From contig OX463844.1 in assembly GCA_949825065.1 (NCBI GenBank), positions 620,001-684,000 on the forward strand: 64,000 nt of DNA. Direction: 5' to 3'. This DNA comes from Odontocerum albicorne (Eukaryota > Arthropoda > Insecta > Trichoptera > Odontoceridae). The position numbers were made by a program, and so were the translations under genes. Positions within the stretch are counted from its first letter, which is position 1. Each line of letters opens with the position of its first letter. Shown in pieces: positions 11,198 through 22,089 of this stretch. The notes beneath the pieces are model-generated. The model made no database searches. It worked only from the letters and a program-made list of their open reading frames with translations, and was not told the DNA's origin.

Positions 11198-11432
11198 TTA
11201 TTTATTTTTATCAAACACTGTTTATTCCACTTTTTTGTGACGGTATAACAAACTTTGTGACGGTATAACGCAAACAAGTCTTGTTTGCGCTCCCCTGAAG
11301 ATGAGGTGAAAGCCTTGAAACCGGTAGGGTTATACCGTCACAAAAAAGTGGAATAAACAGTGTTTGATAAAAATAAATTACAATGTCTTTAAACCTCCAC
11401 AACGCTAATGCCTTAACTATAAACCACACAAA
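11198..11432 (+). mobile_element. Miniature Penelope-like terminal element with target duplication
   Basis: The 15-bp AATAATAACTTATTT occurs at 11,183-11,197 and 11,433-11,447, bracketing about 235 bp. Inside, an inverted copy of TTATCAAACACTGTTTATTCC and CACTTTTTTGTGACGG faces the right arm. The right arm contains the hammerhead ribozyme and the terminal AAACCTCCACAACGCTAATG. The same arm follows the Penelope GIY-YIG ORF at 58.0 kb, so this is a non-autonomous or truncated insertion of that family. Confidence 0.75.
11292..11329 (+). ncRNA. Hammerhead ribozyme, Penelope-associated, intact core
   Basis: All invariant positions are present in order: CTGAAGA at 11,295-11,301, a GAGG/CCTT stem with a TGAAAG loop, GAAA at 11,317-11,320, and the stem III palindrome ACCGGT followed by A at 11,326. 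CCC (11,292-11,294) pairs with GGG (11,327-11,329) as stem I. Self-cleavage would follow A11,326. Hammerheads with minimal stem III are known from Penelope-like elements and are reported to act as dimers. Not tested here. Confidence 0.75.
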
Positions 11433-11456
11433 AATAATAACTTATTTAAATTTTTT

Positions 11457-11830
11457 GAGCCACCTAGACTTGATAAGACTTCCCAAATAGGATTGTCCTT
11501 GAGTTACCTAGACATGATAAGACTTCCCAAAAAGGGTTGTTTTTGAGTCACCTAGACTTCCCAAATAGGGTTGTCTTTGAGTCACCTAGACATGATAAGA
11601 CTTCCCAAATAGGGTTGTTTTTGAGTCACCTAGACTTCCCAAATAGGGTTGTCTTTGAGTCACCTAGACATAATAAGACTTCCCAAACAGGGTTGTTTTT
11701 GAGTCACCTAGACTTCCCAAATAGGGTTGTCTTTGAGTCACCTAGACATAATAAGACTTCCCAAACAGGGTTGTTTTTGAGTCACCTAGACTTCCCAAAT
11801 AGGGTTGTCTTTGAGTCACCTAAACTTTTC
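11457..11830. repeat. 78-bp minisatellite of two alternating subunits
   Basis: Alternating subunits built on GACTTCCCAAATAGGGTTGT, then CTTTGAGTCACCTAGAC, with and without an ATGATAA insert, make a 78-bp period. The period is a multiple of three, so one frame stays open as a 26-residue repeat. That open frame is a consequence of the repeat, not evidence of a gene. Confidence 0.9.
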
Positions 11831-11894
11831 CACATCCATACTGCTATGATTTCAGTTACTTGTTAGTTTGGTATGATATCTATTACTTCTTAAA

Positions 11895-12035
11895 TTAGCC
11901 TTTTTCAATTCACTTGATCCAATCAAACTTTCCTTGGTCTTCTTTCACCACGCCTTTTCCTCGCATTTGTATTCTATATTTGAGTATTCCTTTACTTACT
12001 CGTTTCAGGTGCCCAAACCATCGCAGAGGGCTTAT
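11895..12035 (-). pseudogene. LINE C-terminal fragment (RTE-like)
   Basis: The minus strand reads LRWFGHLKRVSKG, the W-FGH-(E/K)R block that follows the reverse transcriptase in RTE-like LINEs. A frame change then leads to GRPRKTW-like sequence. It is truncated at both ends and frameshifted. Confidence 0.55.
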
Positions 12036-12039
12036 TTAA

Positions 12040-13460
12040 AAATAATTGCTAAAAAAAAAATAACGTACTCACCAAAATGATATTTAAAACAGTTTAAGTG
12101 TTTATAGGTGTGTGTATAGATTGAGATTTTTTCCGAGATATAAAGTGATTTCACAGCTAGCCGCCCGCCATGTTTTAATGTTGGTAAATTGTTCGTAAAA
12201 CTCATTATTAATTTTGGTGTCACCATGGCGGGAATTGATGGCGCGGAATATTCGGCAAATTAATGAGCCGTGAGCTAGAAAAATTGCCACTATCTGTCAC
12301 TGTGTGCTGCGCACCATTCCGCAGTCGCTACCTTCTCCAGCTCAGTTCCCTTCCTTCGTCTTGTCGCGCTTTACTCGATACTATCGCACGTTCATTCATC
12401 AAATTGTTTATTTTTTTACTGAAGACAATAATAAAGTATAGTTGATAGAATGTCTGACTTACATTCAGGAATTACCAATGGAAACCGAGAAAAATAAATA
12501 AAAATAAGTTGGCTATGTTATCTTTCGATATTTTAATTGTTACTGTGTAATTAAATAAGTACATTTAAGTGTTGTTTATTTTGTTATTAAATAAATAAAT
12601 AAAACTTTTAATGCCAAACAGTGTTTGCTGAGTTTAAGCTAAAAAAAATATGTTTTTTATTTCATTATGTTGTGTTTTCGACGCTTCTTTAAAATTATTG
12701 TTTTAGAAGCGTTCTAGCACAATATCACAAGTATACATTAAAAAAACTACAATTAACCATAAAATAATACAATTTTACAATAAAAACTGTTGACTGTCAC
12801 AAATATTAATGAAGGTTTGACGCCCGTTCACGTTTAAACTCGTATCATGAATATTATTAAATATTAATACGGCCTTCATTAAAGTTTTTCTTCATAAATC
12901 TTAATTCAAATAATGATGTCAAGTGCTTGAACTCATAAAAAGCTAGTTATGTCAAAGCCACTTCCCAATCTGACACCGGCACGCAGCAAATAAAACAACC
13001 CTTAAATTCCGTTTTAATATTAATTTGTCACTTTCCTTCGTGGCAGAAGGGAGAATACTACCACCCCTCAATTCACTTTACCGCTTAATAACACCCCTCA
13101 ATAGTCTATGAAACTACCAAATTGCTGGACATTTTTTGGTCGATATGGTTGGATAATGAAGAAATGTTTCCCTTTTTGCACGTTTTTTTTTGGTTGGTGT
13201 AAATCAAACTTGATCATATCCTTGTTGATTTGTTTTTCTGACTTAATTTATAATTTTTTTTACACTAAGGACAACGATTAATTACATAACAGTGTCGCAA
13301 ATGAAATAGAACCTACTTGTAAAAGTTTACATATTCGAATGACACAAGATTGGTTAAGATAATAGTCTAACACAGCATTTTAATACCAACTTAAATATAT
13401 GGGAGTGAAACGTGGATGTGTAAAACGACTGAAAGAAGTCAAATAAACGCTATAGAAATG
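12040..13460. other. Unassigned stretch
   Basis: No gene is recognised. A GC-richer patch at 12,260-12,400 (GCGCACCATTCCGCAGTCGC) contains a 60-residue open frame with no known domain. The rest is AT-rich. Confidence 0.3.
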
Positions 13461-13469
13461 CGTGCCTAA

Positions 13470-14165
13470 TCCTTCCTTCCCTGTGATGTGTAAATAGAAC
13501 ACATCGCTCCTAAAAACTTTAATATTTCTGTGGTAGAAACTATGGCAGGCGAAAACTCGTTTCGATCTTGATAGTGTGGTAAACCTTTCCTTCGCTGTGA
13601 TAGTACACATTACTTCTATAAACTTTTATATCTCTATTAATATAATAAATACTGGGTTCAAATTTTGGGTATTCCTCCGTAATATATTTACGCATTGAAT
13701 GAAAAAATAATATTAATAAGGATTAGCACTTATCGGCCATATCAGAGATATTTTGTGGAAATCGGGAATAAATTCACCAATACAATCAAACGTGTGCCAA
13801 TGTGTGACGTAGGTATATTCATTCTAAAACACCGCTATGGGTGAGGAAGCGACGCTATTCACGTCTCACTCTAACTCTACTTCGGTATATAGGAACACAA
13901 GAATAGAAACTCAGTTCGTTCGCTTCTCTCGCTTCAGTAGCTCTCGGGTACCCATTTGAGGTAGTCTCTTCGGCCGATGTTATTATCATGTTTTCAGCAA
14001 TTAAATTTCAATTATTATCACTTTTGACTTTAACTTTAATTAATTTAAGCGAATTTACATGAATATTCTTATTTTTCCGATTTTAAATCGCTTATCTTTA
14101 CATGTGTATTGATGTCTATTGAATACATAGCACCGGAACGTGCGGATTTTTTTAGCACAGGAAGG
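13470..14165 (+). repeat. Family D dispersed repeat
   Basis: Starts at CCTTCCTTCCCTGTGATGTG, passes through AGCACTTATCGGCCA and GGTATATTCATTCTAAAA, and ends at CAGCACCGGAACG-like sequence. Other copies: 19,685-20,340, 40,435-41,025 (minus), 41,815-42,305, and a fragment at 52,030. The first 90 bp are partly duplicated here. No copy shares a convincing long ORF, so the class is unknown. Confidence 0.75.
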
Positions 14166-14229
14166 GAAAAGTTAAGAAAAATACATGAGGGGACAATATA
14201 AAACAGAATACCGAATGCAGTGATTAGGG

Positions 14230-14482
14230 ATGAACGCAAACTTAAGGCTGATGTCTTCAGTAAGATAAACTTTAGGGTGATTTGGGTACGGAAAACGAAT
14301 AAATGAAGAAATACTGATAAAACAAATATGCTGTGCAGATGTGAGTAGAAGGCGGGGTAGAGGAAGATCAAAAAATATATGGTAAAATCAAGTGTATGGA
14401 ATGTTGAATGAACGGAAAGTAAAAAGTCAGAGAAATCGAAGAATTTGTATGAGAACGTGTATGAATGGGGGAAAGGCATAGG
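14230..14482 (+). pseudogene. LINE ORF2 C-terminal remnant joined to family B
   Basis: One frame reads VIWVRKTNK, then SRRRGRGRSKNIW, then a basic tail (SQRNRRICMRTCMNGG) and stops. This is homologous to 2000-2275 and reads like the end of an RTE-like ORF2. It continues without a break into family B, which supports family B being this LINE's 3' end. Confidence 0.55.
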
Positions 14483-14660
14483 ATGTCCTCAGTGAGATAC
14501 AGGTAAAATACTAGTTTACTGGGGACACGGCAAATAAAAGGCAACAAACCCGGATCCATTAAAATTGTACGTTCAAATTAAATTACCTGTTGTTTTTTCG
14601 CAAATTATGTAACATATATTTCTTGTCATGTGTTAAATTAATAAAAATAAATTTAAAAAT
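14483..14660 (+). repeat. Family B repeat (LINE 3' UTR)
   Basis: Carries TCCTCAGTGAGATACAGG, GGCAACAAACCCGGATCC, CAAATTAAATTACCTGTTGT and CTTGTCATGTGT, then an (AATAAA)-rich tail. It directly follows the LINE remnant at 14,230-14,482. Confidence 0.7.
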
Positions 14661-14667
14661 ATGTATG

Positions 14668-14735
14668 TCGAGATAGGAAAGTCTGGCGCTCTAGCCTTCT
14701 GCCTACTCTGGCCAGAAAATGGCATGATGTTTTTA
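14668..14735 (+). repeat. LINE 3' end fragment
   Basis: GATAGGAAAGTCTGGCGCTC, then CCTACTCTGGCCAGAAAATG and CATGATGTTTTTATGT match the 3' end of the minus-strand LINE remnant at 8.7 kb. A TACGAGTA octamer follows at 14,738 and a TACTCGTA at 14,766. Confidence 0.55.
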
Positions 14736-14901
14736 TGTACGAGTATGTATATACACAGAGGATTATACTCGTATTCACATACATACATGTAATCACGCCG
14801 TGTCCCTTGCAGAGTAGACGGAGAGAACAGACTACTGAAATTCTTTATTTTTTCTACGGAGATCTTTCATACATTCTTGTCGAGTAACAACTAAAACAAT
14901 G

Positions 14902-15056
14902 TTTTTCTATATTCACATATCTAAACTAATCTTTTCTACTATACACGTATCTAAACTAATCTTTTCTACTTTACATGTATCTAAACTAACATTTTCTACT
15001 ATACACGTATCTAAACTAATCTTTTCTATTATACACGTATCTAAAGTAATGTTTTG
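14902..15056. repeat. 30-bp minisatellite, about 5 copies
   Basis: Tandem units of ATACACGTATCTAAACTAAT, then CTTTTCTACT, with small substitutions. Confidence 0.9.
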
Positions 15057-15239
15057 CTTTTCGAGTTAAATTTTTTGATTGTAAATATTCCACTGTCGTG
15101 TTATTTAACATAAAACTATTTCTATTCATCTAACACTTGGCTTAATCCTCAGGCGTTTTTTTATATTTAATCAAATAAGTTGATGGATATTGATAACACT
15201 GACATAATCAAATGGATAAATAACTTTTTTTTTTCATTT

Positions 15240-15975
15240 ATCTAAGGTTTAAATTTATGGAACTCCATATTAAAACATTTAACAATAAACTATTTTATTA
15301 TTCCAATAATTAATAAGAACATTTAACAGTAAATTATTTTATTATTCCAATACTTAATTAGAACATTTAAAAGTATATTAATTTATTATTCCAATAAATA
15401 ATTAGAACATTTAACAGTAAAAAGTTTTATTATTCTAATAATTAATGTGAACATTTAACAGTAATTAATGTTATTATTCCAATAATTAATTAGAACATTT
15501 AAAAGTAAATTATTTTATTTTTTCCAATAATTAATTAGAAAATTCAACAGCAAATTATTTTATTATTAATTAATTAGAACATTAAACAGTAAATTATTTT
15601 ATTATTCCAATAATTAACTAGAACATTAAGCATTAAATTATTTTATTATTCCAATAATTAATTAGAACATTTAAAAGTAAATTATTAAATTTTTTCCAAT
15701 AATTAATTAGAACATTCAACAGCAAATTATTTTATTATTAAATAATTAGAACATTCAACAGTAAATTATTTTATTATTCCAATAATTAATTAGAACATTT
15801 AACATTAAATTATTTTATTATTCCAATAATTAATTAGAACATTTAACAGTAAATATTTTATTATTCCAATAACTAATTAGAACATTTAAAAGTAAATTAT
15901 TTTATTATTCCAATACTTGAATTTAGCCCTACTTCACGTGTTTCTACGTCCTATCCTGAGGCTCACTTTAGTACA
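15240..15975. repeat. 44-bp minisatellite expanded inside a hammerhead foldback arm
   Basis: The array (about 15 copies of AACATTTAACAGTAAATTAT, then TTTATTATTCCAATAATTAATTAG) lies between GGAACTCCATATT on the left and, on the right, CACGTGTTTCTACGTCC, then TATCCTGAGGCTC. Those two blocks are the outer end and the ribozyme-like part of the foldback family at 3.5, 22.1, 34.2 and 63.3 kb. The array therefore looks like internal amplification of one arm. The right block is a degenerate minus-strand hammerhead-like motif at 15,938-15,970. Confidence 0.7.
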
Positions 15976-16129
15976 CACATTGCTTCAGAATTTATTTAAC
16001 ACTTTTTAAATAAGTTTCTGTTAAAATATCTGCTCAACATAGCATTGATTTGATCATGTTTGAATTACACTAACACATTTTTTCTTCCCTCGAGTAATTT
16101 ATTTGTCACGCGATAAGGTGTTAAGTCCC

Positions 16130-16220
16130 ACGGATACCGGGGCAAGAGACCTAATCTCCCCGGCCGGGCAGGGCCTGTGCGTCTCGGCCGCCAGGACCCA
16201 CGGGATATTTGCATAACTCC
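16130..16220. other. GC-rich patch
   Basis: About 80 bp of GC-rich sequence (CTCCCCGGCCGGGCAGGGCC) in AT-rich surroundings. It resembles no other element I can identify here. Confidence 0.3.
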
Positions 16221-16768
16221 ACGGTGTTATTCTAAATTATATTCCTTGTACTGATTTCGGTTATTTCCTGAATCTCTTGTTATTTAGATTGAGGGATCGA
16301 TTCAATCTTTTGAATAATCGTTATTTTTTATTGAAGACTTATTTAAATAAACAGGGTTCGATTTTATTAGTATTTGATTTTGAGATATTTAAAAAGGCTT
16401 AAAGAAGTGATGCTTTTGAAATGTGAGCTAGAGGCCAACACTTCGAGTCTCTTAAAATGCGAGGAGAACTAATGCGCCAATCCTACATGTTATTAAGCTT
16501 CTTCTTTCGTTTAGTACTTTAAAAAATCAAAGCCTTCGGTTCCAGTAATCGAGCCTCAGAGCTTCAAACTACTAGAATATGCACATTTGCGGGAAGAGGT
16601 GACAATACTCACACATCTACTTGACGCGTGTTTTATTTTACCAAACTGATACCCTTTTTTTCGGTACCATCGGTAACCGGTTGAACCCGAAACTCTCGAA
16701 TATAAGTCAAGTGTCTTAATAACTAATTCACGAATGTTGTCAAAAATCAATATGAATGTCAGACTTTC

Positions 16769-17202
16769 AGACTCAACGCAAATTTAGTTTATCACGTTAA
16801 AACACGTAACCGGGACTCAACGCAAATCTAGTTTATCACGTTAAAACACGTAACCGGGACTCAACGCAAATCTAGTTTATCACGTTAAAACACGTAACCG
16901 GGACTCAACGCAAATCTAGTTTATCACGTTAAAATACGGAACCGGGGCTCAACACAAATCTAGTTTATCACGTTAAAACACGAAACCGGGACTCAACGCA
17001 AATCTAGTTTATCACGTTAAAACGCGTAACCGGGACTCAACGCAAATATAGTTTATCACGTTAAAACACGGAACCGGGGCTCAACACAAATCTAGTTTAT
17101 CACGTTAAAACACGAAACCGGGACTCAACGCAAATCTAGTTTATCACGTTAAAACACGTAACCGGGACTCAACGCAAATCTAGTTTATCACGATAAAACT
17201 TG
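16769..17202. repeat. 44-bp minisatellite with a higher-order block
   Basis: About ten units of GGGACTCAACGCAAATCTAG, then TTTATCACGTTAAAACACGTAACC. A variant pair (GGAACCGGGGCTCAACAC, then CGAAACCGGGACTC) appears near 16,937 and again near 17,067. The shift is about 132 bp, i.e. three units, so a trimer block was duplicated. Confidence 0.9.
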
Positions 17203-17204
17203 GG

Positions 17205-18930
17205 ATCGGAGTAGTGTTAAATTCTTCTTCTAATATTATTAACATAACAAATGATCAATTAAAGTGTTATGATTTTCGAGCGCATGTAAGTAATGCTTTA
17301 AATAAATGCAATAAATAACCATAATTTAAAGTTGATGTAAGTTTATAATTAAATAAATAAAATTATTCTCATGTCCTCGGTATATCCCTAGATACCGGCG
17401 TAGGTAGGTACACCCATTGAGGCGTAAAATATTATTCGTGGAAATTTTTACGGATAGCTAGGTAAACAAATAAAATATTTTGAAAAACCATTACAAACAG
17501 AAACTGCCTCAATATTCCGTATTCTTACATCCTCCTTAACGTATTCTTATATCCTCCTTACATAAATTGGGATAGTACGCTTCCTGTACAGAAATAAAAA
17601 ACAGAAAAAAACTCATATTTTCCGTTTACATTTCTAGAGCCACAAAAACAGACCCGCGAGCGCTTAGTGCTTACTCACTAGTTGTCATAAGGAAGATTAT
17701 TTTTTCCATATTTGTAAACGGGGTGTGGGAAACCTACACCATACAACCAAATTTAATAAGATTATTGTTTGTTATTCTTATCTCCCGTTGACTGTAGATG
17801 CTGTAGAAACGTTGTATGAAAAACACTGGCTAAAGTAAAGCCAGTGGCACCAGCTACCTGGTCGGTTCAACAAGTCGGAGACCATACTCACTTTCTACCT
17901 CCGCTTCTATCTTCTTCAGTTGGTGTTATTCCCGAAAAAAAATCGTTTCAGACATAGAGAGGTGTTTCTTTTTTTTATTAACTGGGCGTATGAAGGGGAT
18001 CGATAAATTCTATCAAATTTGTATAGAAAACCCTGAGACAGTTAAGTAGCCTTTTTCTCCATTGCGCAGAAAAATGTAACGATTGTGTGTAAATTCGTGT
18101 CTAGTTTAGTTGATATTTTTAATGTAGATACTTTTAATGTCGTTTATAAGGGGATTTCTTAAGCATTTCCTCAATCTCAAGTCTTGAATGGGAGACAGAT
18201 TTAACCGTTTTTATTTTCTAATTCAATTAATATTGTATTTTCATTGATTGTATTTCAGTATATTTTTTCTCTTTCAGTATTTTTTATATTATGCATCAGC
18301 GATTTTATGCGCCGTACGTATTTTGGGTTGATTTGTTTTTTTGAAATTGTTGATATTTGACATTTTGTTAAGTAAATGTTGCTATGGTTTGTATAGCAAA
18401 TTGATTATGGATATTTGCTTTTCGTTTGTTTTTTCTTGTTATGGTTTCAATATTTCCAGATATTAAAATTTCAACGTGTATAATAATTGTTTATTATGTG
18501 CACGTTAAATTTTCCTTTTATTTTTCTTAATTATTTATTGATATTATTTTCTTGATGAGCTTTTTAATTGACATTATGGTGAGGATTGTTGTGTTTTCCT
18601 GCATATATTGGATCAAAAGTGGAAGTGATTTTATGTTTTTTTATAGGGGTTTTCACGTGTATGTTGTTTTTTGATAGTCCTTCCAAGTGCGGTATACATC
18701 ACTGGGATTTGCCTGATGTGTGTTTGTACTAGTATATATTCTGGTAAGTGTGTGTTTCTTTTAATTATAATTTTGTTTGAATTATGTTTTTATTTTGATA
18801 TTCAAACTTTATCAATTCTTGTGTTTATATTGATGCGCATTAAAAATAAAAAAAATTGATATGAATTATTTATCGACTTTACATTGTAATAAAATAACAG
18901 AAATTACTTAGCATATGCCTTTTTTCCTTC
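17205..18930. other. Unassigned AT-rich stretch
   Basis: No gene is recognised. 18,300-18,850 is T/G-rich and loosely resembles 32,200-32,480 (both have GTGAGGATTGTTGT-like and GTCCTTCC-like blocks), possibly an old shared repeat. Confidence 0.3.
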
Positions 18931-18934
18931 CGTG

Positions 18935-19380
18935 GTTGCAGTCCTAAGACTGGTTTGCAGCAATTTGAACTCTTCTCCTCCATTCCCCCCTGTCCTGTGC
19001 GGCTCTCTTTAAGTCTGTATATGTTGAGCAGCGCACGTCCACCAACAGGTCCTCCAGGTACTCTCGGCGTGGGCGTCCCCTAGAGTTTGTCCCCTCGGTT
19101 ATACCCTCCATTATGGCATGCAAGAGGCCCTCTTGTCGTATTATATGACCGATCCATCTTGCACGCCTTTCGGACAGGATCCTGAGCAGGTGCCTTCCTC
19201 CTTCGATTCGTTGGAGAACCTCTTCATTTGTGATGCGGTCTCTCCAGGAAATTCCTAATAGTCTTCTATAGGACCACATCTCAAAAGCCTCTAGTCTTCG
19301 TCTATCTCTTTCGGATAGGCACCATGTCTCGCAGCCGTACATCAAGATACTCCATACATAGGTCTTATAAATGAATAAAA
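18935..19380 (-). pseudogene. 5'-truncated RTE-like LINE, ORF2 C-terminus
   Basis: The minus-strand frame from 19,345 to 18,944 is open for 133 codons. It starts in YGCETWCLSERDRRRLEAFE, continues through RARWIGHIIRQEGLL and GRPRREYLEDLLVDVRCS, and ends in a stop. This is the conserved tail downstream of the reverse transcriptase palm in RTE-like LINEs. The catalytic domain is absent. The stop is followed by only a short GACTGCAACCACGG 3' end, shared with the copy at 37.8 kb. Confidence 0.8.
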
Positions 19381-19684
19381 CAAAAGGGTTTCTTCATTCT
19401 TAAAATATCAAGACCGTGTACAATAACCGCCCCTTTACAGTGGTTGTGCTGCAAGATAAAGCGGGCGAGACAACTGACTAAAAAGCAAATAAACAATATA
19501 GAAACGGTTGGAAACCCGCAATATATCGGCCCTACACAATGTCACATGATTTCGGGGCCTCACTTTATTTACGGCCTCCTCCAGCCTTTATTGGCGTTAT
19601 CATTTTTCATATAATATCCTTCAATATCCAAGTCGGAGCTCAGGACTTCCGTAAGGAGTTGTGCCGCCTGTAAGGGGAAATAGA

Positions 19685-20340
19685 AAATATCGTTTTTTAG
19701 TGATAGAAACTATGAGAGACGAAAACTCGTTTCGATCTTGATATTGTTGTAAACCCTTCCTTCCCTGTGATGTGTAACTAGTACACATTGCTTCTAAAAA
19801 CTTTAATATCTCTATAAATATAATAATAAATACTTAGTTCAGATTTTAGGTGTTCCTCCGTAATACATTTACGCATTTAATGAAAAAATAATATTAATAA
19901 TAATTAGCACTTATCGGCCACATCAGCGATATTTTGTGAAAATCGGGAATAATTTCAACAATGCAATTAAATGTGTGCCAGTGTGTGACGTAGGTATATT
20001 CATTCTAAAAAAATCGGTATGGATGAGGAAGTGATGCTAATCATGTCTCACTCTACTTCGTTATATGGAAGAAATAGAATCTCAGTTTGCTCGCTTCTCT
20101 CGCTTCAATAGCTCTAGGGTATTTATTTGAAGTGGTCGCTTTGCCCGTTTTGTGAACGTCGGCCGATGTTTTTTTCATGTTTTCAGCTACTTAATTTCAA
20201 TTATTATAACTTTTGACTTCAAATATAATTAATTCAAGCGATTGGCTATGAATACTCTTATTTTTTCGATTTTATATCATTTTTACATGTGTATTGAATA
20301 CACAGCACCGGAACGCGAGGATTTTTTAGCACAGAAAGAT
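19685..20340 (+). repeat. Family D dispersed repeat
   Basis: Full-length-looking copy from GAAAACTCGTTTCGATCTTG and CCTTCCTTCCCTGTG to CAGCACCGGAACG and TTTTTTAGCACAG. It shares its 3' flank with the copy ending at 14,165, unlike the 40-42 kb copies. Confidence 0.7.
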
Positions 20341-20462
20341 AAAGGTTTCACGGCAAGATTTGTTGAAAATTTCATCGAACTTTGTTTCCATCAAATAATT
20401 TATCTATATCGAGAGCAAACTTTTATTTTATTTATATTCTGGCATATGATACACCCTCTGAC

Positions 20463-20670
20463 AATCTCTGTAGCTAAATTGGTTAAATGCTTGAGTTTTG
20501 ACTAAGGAGTTGCGGGTTCGATTCCCGTTGGAATCCAAATTATAAAAAAAAGGATTCTAGCCTGGTTTTCACCTAAGCCCTTTTTAACATCTTTCTGTTT
20601 GGTTCGAAGAGATTGCCATATGTCAATAAGCCCACCACGTTGTGCTGTATAGTATACAACAAAAGTTTAA
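20463..20670 (+). mobile_element. tRNA-headed SINE with LINE A-like tail
   Basis: An A-box-like TAGCTAAATTGGTTAA and a B box GGTTCGATTCCC sit in a tRNA-like head. The link GGATTCTAGCCTGGTTTTC follows, then the tail GGTTCGAAGAGATTGCCATA with CAATAAGCCCACC. The same tail ends the LINE A copies at 39.7 and 46.1 kb. The head lacks a paired acceptor stem. Confidence 0.7.
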
Positions 20671-20689
20671 TATAATACACTGCATTTTG

Positions 20690-20885
20690 ATGAGCACTGT
20701 GACCGAGTTTGTAAGATTTCTGATAATATTTTTGAGGATTTGATTCCCGTCGATAACAAATAAAAAAAAACAAGTTTGGTTTTTAATAATAGCCTCTTTA
20801 GCATATTTATTACAAGTCGAAAGAAATTGTCATACTGTAATTAACCTGCAAGTTTGTGTTATATCGATATACTTGGAGTTTTCTA
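20690..20885 (+). mobile_element. Second, more degenerate SINE of the same family
   Basis: Starts 20 bp after the first: TGACCGAGTTTGTAAGA, GATTTGATTCCCGTCGA, TTTGGTTTTTAATAATAGCC, then a diverged GTCGAAAGAAATTGTCATA tail. Two SINEs lie head to tail with different degrees of decay. Confidence 0.55.
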
Positions 20886-20959
20886 ACGCAAAAATGGAAG
20901 AATGCTTGTACTCGTATTCCATCGGGTTTCGGGTTAAGTTCACATAAGATGCTGAGCAA

Positions 20960-21185
20960 AATAGTTCTGGTCTATTATGATAGGGGAGAAAGCCACTTTG
21001 GACGGGGTTGCGGCAGCAACTCGGGTCGGTTACCTGCGCACCCCGCACCCTGTGCAACATGAGATCACGGACCCCGCCTAGGCCTCTGGCCGGGCTACAC
21101 TAACACACCGTATAATGCAATGTACGTGAGGAGAAGCAGCTTCTTTGCCCGCCACGCGGGGAAGGAAAGCACATTAAATAATATT
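20960..21185. other. GC-rich patch, unassigned
   Basis: Contains GGACGGGGTTGCGGCAGC and CCTCTGGCCGGGCTACAC. Short open frames on both strands show no recognised domain. A hairpin (TTCCTTATC / GATAAGGAA) lies further on at 21,308-21,337. Confidence 0.3.
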
Positions 21186-21369
21186 TGTCGGATTCACAAG
21201 TCGTATTCAAATTGAATAGAGGATTTATGCGCTTTTAGCATTTTTATCTATCGTTGAGAGACAAAAGATAACATATTTTTTTTTGTTTTATAACAATATA
21301 TTTGTTTCCTTATCAAAATTATCTTATGATAAGGAAAAAATCATACACGACGAGCTCAATTCTTTAGAA

Positions 21370-21835
21370 TAAGCCTAAGATAGATTTTGTCTTCTTGTTA
21401 AGTGACTTTAAAATATTTTTATAGTACATATATTTTAATGGATAAACATCGTGAAATATATAAGGACGTGCTGCAAGCTATGCTTTAAAAAATAAATACT
21501 CTGCAAAACTAGGAGCAAGATTGAACCAAATTATGGAGAAATGTTGCGATTTCAATTTAGAAAAAAGACGCAGACAAATTGCAAGTACAGGAGCTCCTTG
21601 CCTTATATGCTGTTGCATCTGCATAACATTTGTGATATCTATATCCTGTTGCATATGGCTAAAATTAAAACGATGACTGTAATTTATTATTACTACTGCT
21701 TTTTGTATCTCCATGTTAGTTTAAGATAAAGTTGTATTATTTGTCAATTATTTTAAGTACTTGTATAACCTGTCACATGTTCATTTGTATATAAAGACAC
21801 TTGTGTCGTTAGTTAAATAAAAAGAAATAAAAAAA
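21370..21835 (+). repeat. Family E repeat with an A-rich 3' end
   Basis: A frame near 21,480-21,640 reads ALKNKYSAKLGARLNQIMEK, then CCDFNLEKRRRQI and a cysteine-rich CLICCCICI before stopping. The next 170 bp, ending in AAATAAAAAGAAATAAAAAA, recur on the minus strand at 32,535-32,710. The layout resembles an ORF end plus 3' UTR of a retroelement, but I do not recognise the protein. Confidence 0.45.
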
Positions 21836-22089
21836 ATAGCTAACGTCATCATTTTCAGTTCCCTAATCTCTCCCTTTGTATTGTGCCTTCAATTACACTC
21901 GCCAAGTCATTATGTATACTTTTAAAATATAATTTAAGTTTTTACCGTGTTCATAAATATTGTTCTTATTTTCACGTATTTGTTGTATCTTTCGTTTTAT
22001 AACATACATACGTGTAATTCCGTTTTGGTTTTGTGTTAGTTTTGGCGTTTTTTACATTATTTTTAAGACTTCTATTTTTTATGAATTTT

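Noticed and set aside
11537..11866. 109-residue frame with 26-residue repeats
   Set aside because: Explained by the 78-bp minisatellite; no signal peptide, splice structure or family resemblance.
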